Source: Acorus gramineus (taxonomy: Eukaryota > Streptophyta > Magnoliopsida > Acorales > Acoraceae). From it: a DNA stretch of 64,000 nt. The DNA lies in NCBI GenBank assembly GCA_030737835.1, contig CM060848.1:10486509-10550508 (forward strand). The letters run 5' to 3'. The translations under genes and the position numbers were made by a program. The notes beneath the pieces are model-generated. The model made no database searches. It was given only the letters and a program-made list of their open reading frames with translations, and was not told the origin of the DNA. Below are positions 1-10,000 of this stretch, in pieces (position 1 is the stretch's first letter; each line of letters opens with the position of its first letter).

Positions 1-659
1 TTTCCTACCCCCACCTTCTTTCTCTCTCTCCCCGACCGGCCCCTCCTTAACATTCCCTCCCCTCCACAGCCTTCTCACCATTATCCCCCTCCACCTGCCC
101 ACCTTTGGTCTCTCGCCATTTCCCTCCTTATGGCATTTTCTCTTCCCCCTGCCCCTCTTTTGGCATTGTTATTTTTACCGTCACATTGCCTGTATAAAAG
201 ATTGGGAAATAGAGAGTGGTGGGATTTATGACTTTTTAAATAAAAAGAAAAAAATGGATTTTGGGTTTTTTAAGGTAGTGGGCTCAAAATATTGGGTGGT
301 GGGGATAGTTGCTCATTTGTTATTTGAATCATTTCAATTTTGACACTTAAAAATAAAATGTTAGAAATAATTTGCAGCCTCATGTGGAGCTATACATTTT
401 TCAGCATTTTTTGAAGACATTTCATGTAATGAAATATGTATGTTCTTAAAAATAAATTACTATATACTTGAATGAATTGTATGTAACTATTTATAAAATG
501 TAAAACTATTACATGGGTCAACAAAACTTGTATCTTGTAATAATAATGGGACTACATGTGAAACTACAAATAAAGAGATGATATGCAACAACGATCTAGC
601 AATGAATACATGACATATTAAAAAAAGAGGAACATGTCCAGAGCCTCCATGATGCAGAT
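1..659. other. Intergenic flank, CT-rich then AT-rich
   Basis: The first 180 bases are strongly C/T-rich on the plus strand. The rest is AT-rich with short A and T runs. No credible coding frame, RNA gene or element boundary is visible. A short motif CCCACCACCCAA occurs inverted near 287-303 and again in direct form near 6160, which may be chance or shared repeat sequence. Confidence 0.5.
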
Positions 660-1332
660 ATCATAGTCATAAGTTTCATGGACGGACAAGATCAAATGGA
701 CTAGAAAAGAAAAAAAAAATATTGATCGTTTGAGAGCACCATAACTTCAAATGGCTATAACTTTCAAACTGTAGATCAGAATTGAGCAATCTACATGTCC
801 ACGTGTTCGTATTGATGAACCCTATAGGAGTAGTTGCTATGCCACTACGGTACATTTTGAAGCGATATGAGATCATCTTGGGGGTCAAATTGACGGTTAA
901 AAGTTTTTTTTTACTATTTTTAGTAGGTTTTGAGTTTGTTATAATTTCTTTCCTTGTTTTAGGATTTATATTTGGATTTGAATTTGAATATTAGTTAGAA
1001 TCTGATCATGATTTATTTGTGATTTTAGAGATTTGTTGATATCCTAGTTTATTAAGATTCTCTCCTCTATAAGTAGCCTTTGTAATCACATGATTAAATT
1101 AGATTTGATTTATAGAAATTTATTTATTTTCTTCATTTTGTTATTCTTAGTGAATATCGATTTCGTTGAGTCCCATCATCTCGTATTTCTTGCGAGAAAT
1201 CAACAAATTGTTGAAGTCCATCGTCTTGACATTCTTCGTATAGAATCAATAACGTCGTTGGAGCCTACAGATCTTGCATCCTTGATTGGATCAGCAGAAA
1301 AGCATAACCCTACGCTGCATCACCCCACCTAA
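660..1332 (+). mobile_element. LTR-like fragment, probable Ty3/gypsy remnant
   Basis: The stretch has the composition and order expected of a plant gypsy LTR. It has a U3-like part, then a TATA-like CTCTATAAGTAG near 1061-1076, and a downstream R/U5-like part with many short T-rich and GTTGA-type segments. Two short frames (782-994 and 1090-1332) look incidental. I see no matching second LTR, primer-binding site or coding domain, so the assignment rests on style, not on a proven pair. Treated as a fossil fragment. Confidence 0.35.
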
Positions 1333-1359
1333 AGCCCGTAAGCACCATCCTTTTTGGAA

Positions 1360-1640
1360 AATATTAGACTCAGTCATTTTTACAGTCTAAAACTCAGACC
1401 ATACATGTTATCATTTTATTAAAAAATAGTAAACACCATCTAATAATTTATATGTTTTGATAAAAAAAAGTGTATATTGCTCCATTTTGAATTAAATAAA
1501 CTTATTTTTAGAAAGTGTAAGAAAATATTTAACGAGATATATACATCATCTAATAATATATATGCTTCACTGGATATCTAACAAGGTATATAGGACTGTA
1601 TTTTGTTCTATAAAAAAATTGAGTGTAATAGCATCCCCAT
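1360..1640 (-). repeat. AT-rich dispersed repeat family F1, copy a
   Basis: Read on the minus strand this begins with ATTACACTCAAT and runs through AAAATACAGTCCTATA, CCAGTGAAGCATATA and GGTCTGAGTTTTAGACTG. The same order of blocks recurs at 24,048-24,600 (plus) and, in parts, at 33,467-33,680, 32,690-32,870 and 35,990-36,150. No coding capacity is visible. It is most simply an old non-autonomous transposon family. I could not identify terminal repeats firmly. Confidence 0.6.
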
Positions 1641-1800
1641 CCTTTTTCAGCCCCAATTTCGGTCTCACATACATCGTTAACTTATATATTCATATTAACG
1701 CGATACCTCATTAGAATTTTTTCAGGAAGGATTCATTTGATTCAATGAAATATTTATATCATTTTTACACACCCCTCTAATAAAACAAGAGCATTGATTA

Positions 1801-4800
1801 GGCCTATCAATGGGTCACGAGTCGACCTAAACCCGATTTGAAGGACCCGACAATTAAAACAAGTCGGGTTTGGGTCCACCTTGACCCGATCCTATGGACC
1901 CGAGACCCGATTGACCCAACACTATGGTGATTTTTTTTATTTATGATCCACCCCAACATCCAACCCAACACACCCATGATCCAATCTAATATTTACAACT
2001 AAATACTGAATAATCATTTAAAATTTTAAGCATTTGAAATATTTTTACAACTTTTTCACTTCATGTAAAAGCATAATAATCAAAATCGTATTCAAAATAT
2101 TCCTCATAAAACATTAAAAATTAAAATAGTAAATAATTTGTAACGCCCCCAAATTCAATACTCCATTTTGAAGCATTGAATTTGGTTCGCTACATTAAAT
2201 CCTCAATGTAGAAACGGAGCTTCTAATTCAAACCCTTTTTTTTATATATATAAAACATATAACATTTTATTCAATGGTCCCAATCATAAACATAATCAGG
2301 ATCTAAACATAATCCATCCTAAACGCGGATGAAATACCCACACATATAATAGTTTTAAACATAATAGCCCTCTGTTTTTGCTGAAAGAACTAAGGAAAAC
2401 TACATGCCAAAGGAAATGCTTATTTCAAACACCTAGGATGCAACGAAAAAATAGATAACGCGAGCTTCGATCTCCAATGCCTCAATGAAAATGACAACCA
2501 CCAACTGCTAATCTGAAAGGTTGGGAAATAGAGAGGGACGAGCTACCACGCGCTCAGTGAATGGACACAAGTGTCCCAATAATAATATACTTTAAAGTAA
2601 GGAGTTTATAAAGATGTCATAAGGAACGATTGCATAAATAATAAGTCTTAAAACATTATCCCAAATATACAATAGCATAATTAAAAAAATTTCTATTGCA
2701 GGATGCATGATCTCATAAAGAATATTCTCAAAACCATATGATGCATATGAAATGCAATGGACACGTATGCTCATTTTTCTACGGCACCTAGCCATGAGGA
2801 ATTAGCTTTGGAAATTGTGTCACCTAGACATGGTCACCTAGACATAGTCACTTAGACTTTGGTTCATTTTGAACTGATGTCACCTAGGTGACATGATGCA
2901 TGCATGATTAAACCATTTTTTTCGCGTATATATGCTTGCGACAGTTTCATAAATCTTATAATTCCAATACATATGATACATAATAAAATATCAACCTATA
3001 TGATACTGACATACTTATATGTCTCATACAAAATAAATTTCAATATCAAATTTTTTTTCATGATGCCAACGTGTATACATATACTATGGTTTTAAAATAA
3101 ATAGAGACATTCACTCACCTCCGGTCCTACGCAAGATTATCGGACTCACAAGAAAGCTAACGAAAGTTTACTATTCCTGAGTGTATTCATAGCAATTAAT
3201 CAGATAAAAAACAAGACACATAATGATTAAATAAAATCAAATAGCACAAAAAAATTGGACTCTGCTGGCAACTCAAACTCAACTGTCAGAATCCGTCGGC
3301 TACTGAAACCCAGCCGCTAGGCTCCGCCGGCTGCTTTCAACCAACCACCCCACGGCAGACCCAAAAACAGCAAATATGCCCCTAATGACCTCGATTCCCC
3401 ACCCAAACATCCAAAACTCATACCTAACCTTTCTCATATAGAAAAATAGATAAAAACACATTGAAAACATTTAAGTTTGATCACCTAAATGATCGATTCA
3501 TTTTTTTAGGTAAAAGGAAGTCTTTACAACATATCAAATAAGTTACAAAGTTCGAAACTTGTCCCAAAAGTATAGCAAGGAAAGGGAAGGAAAAGAGATG
3601 AAAGAAAGAAAGGGGAGACGATTGATTCAATGTTAAATCAAAATACCGAAAAACGATGAAATCTTTATAAAACAATTTGAAAAATGGTGAAATTAACTTC
3701 ATATATATTCGTACCTCAAAGTAGTATTACTATATTATATAACAGTAGATAAAATGATGATAAAATGTCCTAACACATGTTTCTATTATGCATGTGGAGT
3801 TTGTGGAGATCTAGGTATAATTTCTATTCAAATATTGTTAAATCGACAAAAACTCAAATCATAAATCATGTAAATCTGAATATATAGACCAGAAAACATC
3901 ATAACAATAGCAAGACCTACGATATAAACAAACCCAATATGATGATCATGTCTCCCTAACCCTAGATCTATGCAAAGCCATGAGTTATGCATCAAAAACT
4001 TACATAATCCATACAAAAAACCTTAAAACCCACAGATCTAATATATATACGAATAAATAACATGGATCTACGATAAAACTCATCATAACAGCGATGAAAA
4101 CATATGAGGTTCAAGTTCATGCAAAGTGGTATCCAGAACAAGACATTAAAAACCCTAAACATACTTTCTATCTTAAAAAGATAACCCTAAACATGATCCA
4201 TGTATAAAATAATCCAAAACCAAATGTAAATCTTGTAAAAATATCTTAAAAATGTCATCAATGAATTAACATAACATCAAGATCGAAAATCACATAAAAA
4301 TCATGAAATAATAAAGAAGAAAAACCCATAAAACCACATGAATCTAAATCACGTCGGTATGAACCCATCATTGGTGATTAACAACAACTAAAAACCTTAA
4401 TTATCATAAAAATAAAAGTAAGAGGGACCCACCTTGATCCACAAAGGACTTCCTTTCAAAAATCACCCCAAAAGACCTTTTAGGGTTTTGATGATATAAG
4501 AGAGAGAGAGTGGACTCGAAGTAGGTTTTACAATGGGGTCCTAGGGCATCAAAAGTTTGGTATTTATAGGGCGAAACACGTGCATGACTTGCACCCTAAG
4601 ACATAATCAAACAGATTCAACAAATATGTCAAACCCCTTAATTTCTGCACTTTTGCACGCAAGTATCCACCGGCTACTTAAATTGAGCCATCAAGGAGAG
4701 ACGGCTGCATTCAAGTAGCCACCTCTGGACAGGACACAAAAATGGCTATAACTTCATCATTTTAACTCCGATTGGTGATTTGAAAGATGCGTTGGAAAGC

Positions 4801-5098
4801 TAACAGAGTAAGGATTCTAACCATAATTTAGCTTCTAATAAAATAGAGGTCAATGAGTCCTCCACAACTACACATTAATATGGCCCAAGGTTTGGAAAGC
4901 AACTTATTACACAAAAATGTACTAGTTAAACCGTGGCCGCTACAGAATTATTTATAATACACTAGTCCTCCTCAACCATTGTAGGCCCTTAAGAAGTTAC
5001 TCAACCTCTCCTGGTCTGAACTAGGCTTATTAGCGAGTCGACCCGACCGACCTAAGACCCGATATTGACCTGACCCGAAGGACCCCCATTGATAGGCC
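1801..5098. mobile_element. Non-autonomous TIR element split by a solo LTR
   Basis: The left end reads GGCCTATCAATGGG (1801-1814) and the right end CCCATTGATAGGCC (5085-5098), an exact 14-bp inverted repeat. Both subterminal parts are rich in GACCCGA-type motifs, present at 1815-1925 and 5035-5085 and absent elsewhere, so the two ends belong to one element. Nearly all of the interior is a solo LTR (2139-4944). The immediate flanks GAGCATTGA and GAGCGTCGA match 7 of 9, a weak target duplication. The superfamily is uncertain (hAT- or Mutator-like). Confidence 0.55.
2139..4944 (-). mobile_element. Solo LTR, Ty3/gypsy type (family 2)
   Basis: The copy starts TGTAACGCCCCC and ends GGCCGCTACA, so it has TG...CA ends. 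The flanks TAATT (2134-2138) and GAATT (4945-4949) match 4 of 5. By analogy with the TGTCACGCCCC family further right, the element's sense direction is minus. A TATA box (TATAAATA on the minus strand, 4561-4568) fits that. It shares the CACGCTCAGTGAAT-like motif and a CACTCACC-like block with the family-1 LTRs, so it is a distant relative. No internal coding region is present: this is a product of LTR-LTR recombination. Confidence 0.7.
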
Positions 5099-5454
5099 GA
5101 GCGTCGACACATCCAGTCTGTCTCGTTTGCAGTCCAAAAGCATTTTACAGATACTTATACACTTTGTTATTGGAGTGTTTGATGTGATAGTAAAATAATA
5201 GATGAATGTATATATGCAAATTTTATTTTTTTATATTTTTAAAGAAAAAAAATATATACTAGATTATTTTAGTATATACTTCACTTTTTAAAGAAAAAAA
5301 TATAGTATGTATTTAATAGATGAATGCATATTTAAAAAAAAAAACAATTTGGTTTGTGGACAGGCTGAACACTGACGTATAGGAGAACCCAAAAAGAGTG
5401 CAAATAAATACAGAAAATGATATGTTCACCCCCTATGCAAATCTATTTGTAGTC

Positions 5455-5655
5455 CACATCAATTTCTTTTTTTAAAAAATTATATATTCTACCACTGAAG
5501 TGCATAATATAAAATGAAATATATATACTGAGATACAATAATATATTTTTTTTGACAAAATCATTTTTTTTTTACTCTATACACTATGATAGAACCCCAA
5601 ATACTATGATAATGTAATATATCTTATATATTGCGTTATCATAGTGTATGGAATG
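5455..5655 (-). repeat. AT-rich dispersed repeat family F2, copy a
   Basis: On the minus strand the blocks ATCATAGTGTAT, GTATCTCAGTATATA, TTTCATTTTATATTATGCAC and AGAATATATAATTTTT occur in the same order as at 23,515-23,665, 34,945-35,130 and 35,285-35,460 on the plus strand. No coding potential is seen. Probably a MITE-like family. Confidence 0.55.
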
Positions 5656-5669
5656 AAACCGATGAAAGA

Positions 5670-6240
5670 GAGAAAGGGGAAGAGAGAGAGAGAGAGAGAG
5701 AGAGGAGAATGGGGGAGTTACCGTGCAATGGTGCGGGAGAGCTATTGTGCCAGGGGAGTGGAGGACGGACAGCGGGGAGGGGGAGGCGAACAGTGGCCAG
5801 GAGCCTGACCCCCTGCCCTGGTCATTCTCTTTCTCACCCTTTATCTTTTCTCCTCTGCGGCTCCACCATACCCCATCCGCTTCCGCTGCTCCCTCACCTT
5901 TGCCCCCTCCATTTCCTCTGCCATCTATCCTTCGTGTCGGTGGCTCTCTCCCGGCCTCTATCTTTCTCTTTCTTCCCCCCTTCTTTCTCTCTCCACCTCC
6001 ATCGGCTCCTCTCCGGCGTCCCTTGTTGTCTGTCGCCCCCTTCACCATCTCGTTCGTCATCTACTCTCTCACGCCACCACTCCTGTGTCGTCGCTGCCCC
6101 CTTATCCCCCCCTCACCCCCCCCCACCCCACTTTCTCTCTTTTTTCTTTTTGTCATCATCCCACCACCCAATTTTTTATGAGGTGGTGATCAGTGTTAGG
6201 GGTAGTAGGAATAGTTCTTCCTGACTTTAAAACAGGTTGT
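5670..6240. repeat. GA microsatellite and CT-rich low-complexity block
   Basis: A run of alternating GA lies at about 5680-5704. It is followed by roughly 450 bases dominated by CT, CCT and CCACC repeats. Overlapping frames on both strands (to 197 residues) are explained by this composition: their products are runs of Ser, Pro, Leu or of Arg, Gly, Glu with no domain. No gene is called. Confidence 0.7.
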
Positions 6241-6275
6241 AAAAAAGATTGAATATATTAATGTTCAATCAATAC

Positions 6276-6843
6276 GGGGAGCTCTCTTTCCACCCCGTTA
6301 GTTCTCTAATCCACCCCCCAAATTTTTTTCCGGTGGATTGGAGAACCAAGTAGACAGAGGAAAAGAGTCTCGCCACAACCACTAGGAAGAGCACGGGTTG
6401 CACAGTGGAGTTCGTGCTTAAGGGGGTGCATGAGTGGGAGAAGGAGGAGAGGGTGGTCAGTGCTCCTCTTCGATGAACCGACATCGGGCCTCAATAACAG
6501 CTCCGCCTTCCAGGTGACCGAGCTTCTCACGATGATGACCCGCGCATGGGGACAAACGGTGGTTGTGACAGTTGTGACGATCCACCAGCTAAGCTATCGC
6601 ATTCTTCACCTTCCAATGGTGGGGCGGTTGAACATGTCGGCCTTGTGGGCATCTCCTCCTATTGGATTGAGTATATTGCCGTTGTCCTCCTCCAATCCTC
6701 CTTTCTCCCCTGCGATGCCTCCACCCCCAACCAACACTTTTCCTCTCTTTCTTTTTCCCCTTATTTTTCAACCCACCCCATTTTTTTGTTTTTTGTTTTT
6801 TTTGTGAGTTAGAGAATCAGAGGGGGTGAAAAGAGAGCTCTCC
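6276..6843. mobile_element. Pack-MULE upstream of FabZ
   Basis: A perfect 9-bp direct repeat AATCAATAC flanks the element (6267-6275 and 6844-6852), the hallmark length for Mutator-like insertions. Its ends form inverted repeats of about 35 bp: GGGGAGCTCTCTTTCCACCC on the left against GGAGAGCTCTCTTTTCACCC (reverse complement of the right end). No transposase is present. The interior instead holds a fragment of an ABC transporter gene (6454-6612), so this is a non-autonomous element that has captured host exon sequence. It ends 207 bp before the FabZ start codon and so lies in that gene's promoter or 5' flank. Confidence 0.88.
6454..6612 (+). pseudogene. Captured ABCG-type transporter ATPase fragment
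   Basis: The plus frame from 6430 encodes LLFDEPTSGLNNSSAF, then a helix, then VVTIHQLSYRILHL. This is the order Walker B (DEP), D-loop (SGLN, usually SGLD), and H-loop His (IHQ, usually HQP) of an ABCG half-size transporter nucleotide-binding domain. Walker A, the signature motif and all membrane segments are absent. The downstream residues to 6807 are low-complexity Pro/Phe sequence. The fragment lies wholly inside the Pack-MULE and cannot encode a working transporter. Whether it is transcribed, and whether it derives from one donor gene, is unknown. Confidence 0.8.
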
Positions 6844-6852
6844 AATCAATAC

Positions 6853-7050
6853 ACCCCAAAGGACAGCGTTGTTCGAGTTTCCAAACAGCACAGCCGATGA
6901 GAGCGGGAATAACAAAGCAGCTGCAGCGACAACACTACCACTGCCCATCGATCGCTCCGCCCGTCCGAAAAGCCTTTTAAACTACCTCCCCCCCGCCTTC
7001 GCCCTCATCACTTCCATTACTCTCTATCTCTCTCCCCTCTCCCACGAAAA
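6853..7050 (+). promoter_or_regulatory. FabZ proximal promoter / 5' UTR region
   Basis: The 198 bases between the Pack-MULE target duplication and the FabZ ATG become strongly CT-rich just before the start, as plant 5' UTRs often do. A weak TATA-like TTTTAAAC lies near 6975. The initiator context is AAAAATGGAA, a good plant start (A at -3, G at +4). The next in-frame ATG is only five codons downstream and would barely shorten the transit peptide. The transcription start cannot be fixed from sequence. Confidence 0.45.
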
Positions 7051-10000
7051 ATGGAAGCTTTGGCCATGGCGAATTCCACCTCAGTCTCTCCCCCGATCAC
7101 CCACTCCACCGCTTCCCGCCCCCGCCCGAGTCTCCGCCTCGACTTCCGCTCCCCTCTTCCTTCCATCTCCCTATCAAACCCTAGCTTCCCGTCGAGGAAG
7201 AGCTCGGTCGTCGTCCGATGTTCATCGGACGGCCCTTCCAATGAAGAGATCCCCATCGAGAAGCGTAAGTTTTCACAGTCTCTCTCTGACTAAAATCTCA
7301 CGGTGACTGGTTGACTAAAAAGTGTCTTTTGTGTTGATGCAGGGTTTCTGGCCTTCCCAACGATAATGGACATCAACCAGATCCGCAACATCTTGCCTCA
7401 CCGGTGATCCTTCTTTCCCTTCATGATTTTGCGTGTTGTTGAACGGTCTTGTTTGTTGATTTTCTTGTTTTGTTTTTTTCTTTATCTTTGGTTTAGGTTT
7501 CCGTTTCTACTAGTTGATAGAGTGATAGAGTACAACCCGGGGGTTTCGGCGGTCGCCATTAAGAATGTGACCATTAATGATAACTTCTTCCCTGGGCATT
7601 TCCCCGAAAGGCCGATCATGCCTGGTGTTCTCATGGTGGAGGTACTACCATTGGCCTCTTTTCTTTGTCATCTTTTCCTTCTTTTGGGTAATATGTTAAG
7701 CTATATGATTTCCCTAGACGTGCGCAAATGTGGCTTGTGTCCTATCATCCTGAATTAAGCAGTCTGCATTGGTAGAAAATGTTGATTGGGACTGTCCAAG
7801 CATGATTAGGGTAATAGTATTGATCAATTTTTTTGATATGCAGCTGATCTAATGATGAATCAAGCACATTATAGCTTTTGTTTTGTGAACGTCATGTTTC
7901 AGCATCTATTATTTTGTATTTATCTATTGTGCGAATTTGTATTTGTACTTGAATAATAGAGAGATCCCTTCATAAACATAACATTGGGTATGTGTTATAC
8001 TTATAAGAGGATGGAAATGGCAGAAGGATGCTCCACACATCCATTCTGTTTTTTGTCGATTGTCAGAGCTGGCAATAACTAGTGTGAGAAATTGGATGAT
8101 CGGGTGGAGGACAGCAGTTATTGCCTTTCATGACCTTGAGTTAGTTTGGGAGTTTGTGACACTCAATTTTTATTTACTCACCCAGTCTTCAGAAAGAATA
8201 TTGATTTTCCCTGGATCAGTCCTCCATGGAAATATCACACCATAGACTGTGCCAAAGAACTAACTACATAAATTTTTCACATTTTTCCTCCACATATGTC
8301 TAGTGCAAGTAATCACATCAATATAAGTTTGATACTGATCTTTGCTTGTTACCAAATTAGTAGTTTTAATTTATTCAAGAGACAATCTTGTTATATGAAG
8401 TATGTATTTGCTATTTTTGTTTTTCTATGAAGAATTGAATTTATGGTTATTCAATATTCATTGTTGCACTTTCAATTTCATCATGCTTATGGGTGACAGA
8501 TTTCGAATGGATCTGTCAGTGACCTTGATTTACTATTGTTTTTGCTGTGAGGAAAGCCGTTTTGTTACCTTGCTGTTGGTTGTTGCATCAAGCTCTTTGG
8601 AAGCCATCTACTGAGTTACCTTCTCTAAATAAAAGTTCAAAATTTAGACCCTGATGACAATCTCTTCATAAATGACAGTCACAACCTTCATAAATGACAA
8701 TCTCTTCTGTTGAGCATTGACATTGTCAGATTACATTCAAATGGGTAAATCTTTTTTGAGGAGAAAGGTAAGATCTTCCATATATCTATAAGGGAAGCTC
8801 CTTGAAAAAGGAGGGAGATGAGGGATCTCCTCAGAAAAGGACCAATGTTTAAATTAAGTTTGTCAATCTTGTTCTTCCAGGATATCATTGATTTCCAAGG
8901 TAGATTTTTTATTCAGTGTTTCATCACTTCTTTTTATTTCATTATGCCTAATCTTTTTCTTTTTTTTTATTCTCTTTTTTTATTTTTTTATTTTTTTGTG
9001 AGAAAAGGTAGACATCCTACCATGATTTGTTGACGTAAACATAGCACAATGTCAAGATACAAAATAATTAAGAAAAGGAAAAACTGTGTTTAAAAAGAAT
9101 ACAAAAGAAATCAGAGCTTGTAGAAGATATATCTACTGCCTCCAACGCAAACTATGCCGCTGAATCACTATTGGTTGCTAGTTTACCACCCTTGAACCCC
9201 ACCTTGCAAGCTACCGCACAATACTATCCAAAGTCTTTGATGAATTTTTAATGGATTGCCAGATAATCTCGAAATACATGCTGGAGTCCTCAAAACTACT
9301 TGGTTGTCAGTTATTCAAATCGCTGCACTGGCAAGAATGATGGATTGAGAGATTTTTGCCCTTTTACTTCTGTCTCCTTTAGATTTTAAGCTTTTCTCAG
9401 CTACCCAAATGTACTACTAGCATCCAAAACTTACGTTGAGGCCCATAGCCGCCTGTGGAGCTGTCCAAACCTTTCTTAGCAGCTTAACAAAGGCAGAATA
9501 AGTTAACTGTCATCTCTGGGGCAGATTCACATAATGCACATGTAGTCGACTTGCTCGGGTGTCATTTCGCTCGATAGACTTTCATCAGCACTCTTATCTT
9601 GGATTCTTGGTAAATCAGCCAAAGGAAAGTCCGGACTTTCAGGGGGTACTGTAATCCCTTAAACTTTCTTATTTTTGCTTTCACCAGATGACAAATTGGG
9701 TTATCCTTCCTCCAATCATGACATATCTTCAACATATTTTGAACTCCATATAACCACCACCACTCTCTTTCAAATTTGATTAGCAGAGGCAGGAAAGTTT
9801 GATTTAGTCATACGCCCTAGAGGCAATGGTAGACCCATACATCTAGTTGGAAACTCCTCCATAATACAAACCACCTGTTCCCCCCCTTCTCGCAAGACTG
9901 AATTTTCCACATTTATGTGCAGCATTGAACTTTTTGAAAAGTTAAGGTGGAGCTCAGACAGCAGCTTGAAACATTTTAAGATGAATATGACACCGCAGAT

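Noticed and set aside
287-6176. Inverted CCCACCACCCAA motifs as the TIRs of one large element
   Set aside because: The motif is short and low-complexity, the flanks do not match, and several complete elements with better-defined ends lie in between.
5584-6224. Overlapping long frames on both strands (up to 197 residues)
   Set aside because: The products are Ser/Pro/Leu or Arg/Gly/Glu low-complexity runs that follow from the CT/GA-rich DNA. No domain, no codon structure, no splice signals.
6453-6807. Functional ABC transporter gene
   Set aside because: Only the Walker B to H-loop part is present, bounded by Pack-MULE ends. Walker A, signature and membrane domains are absent.
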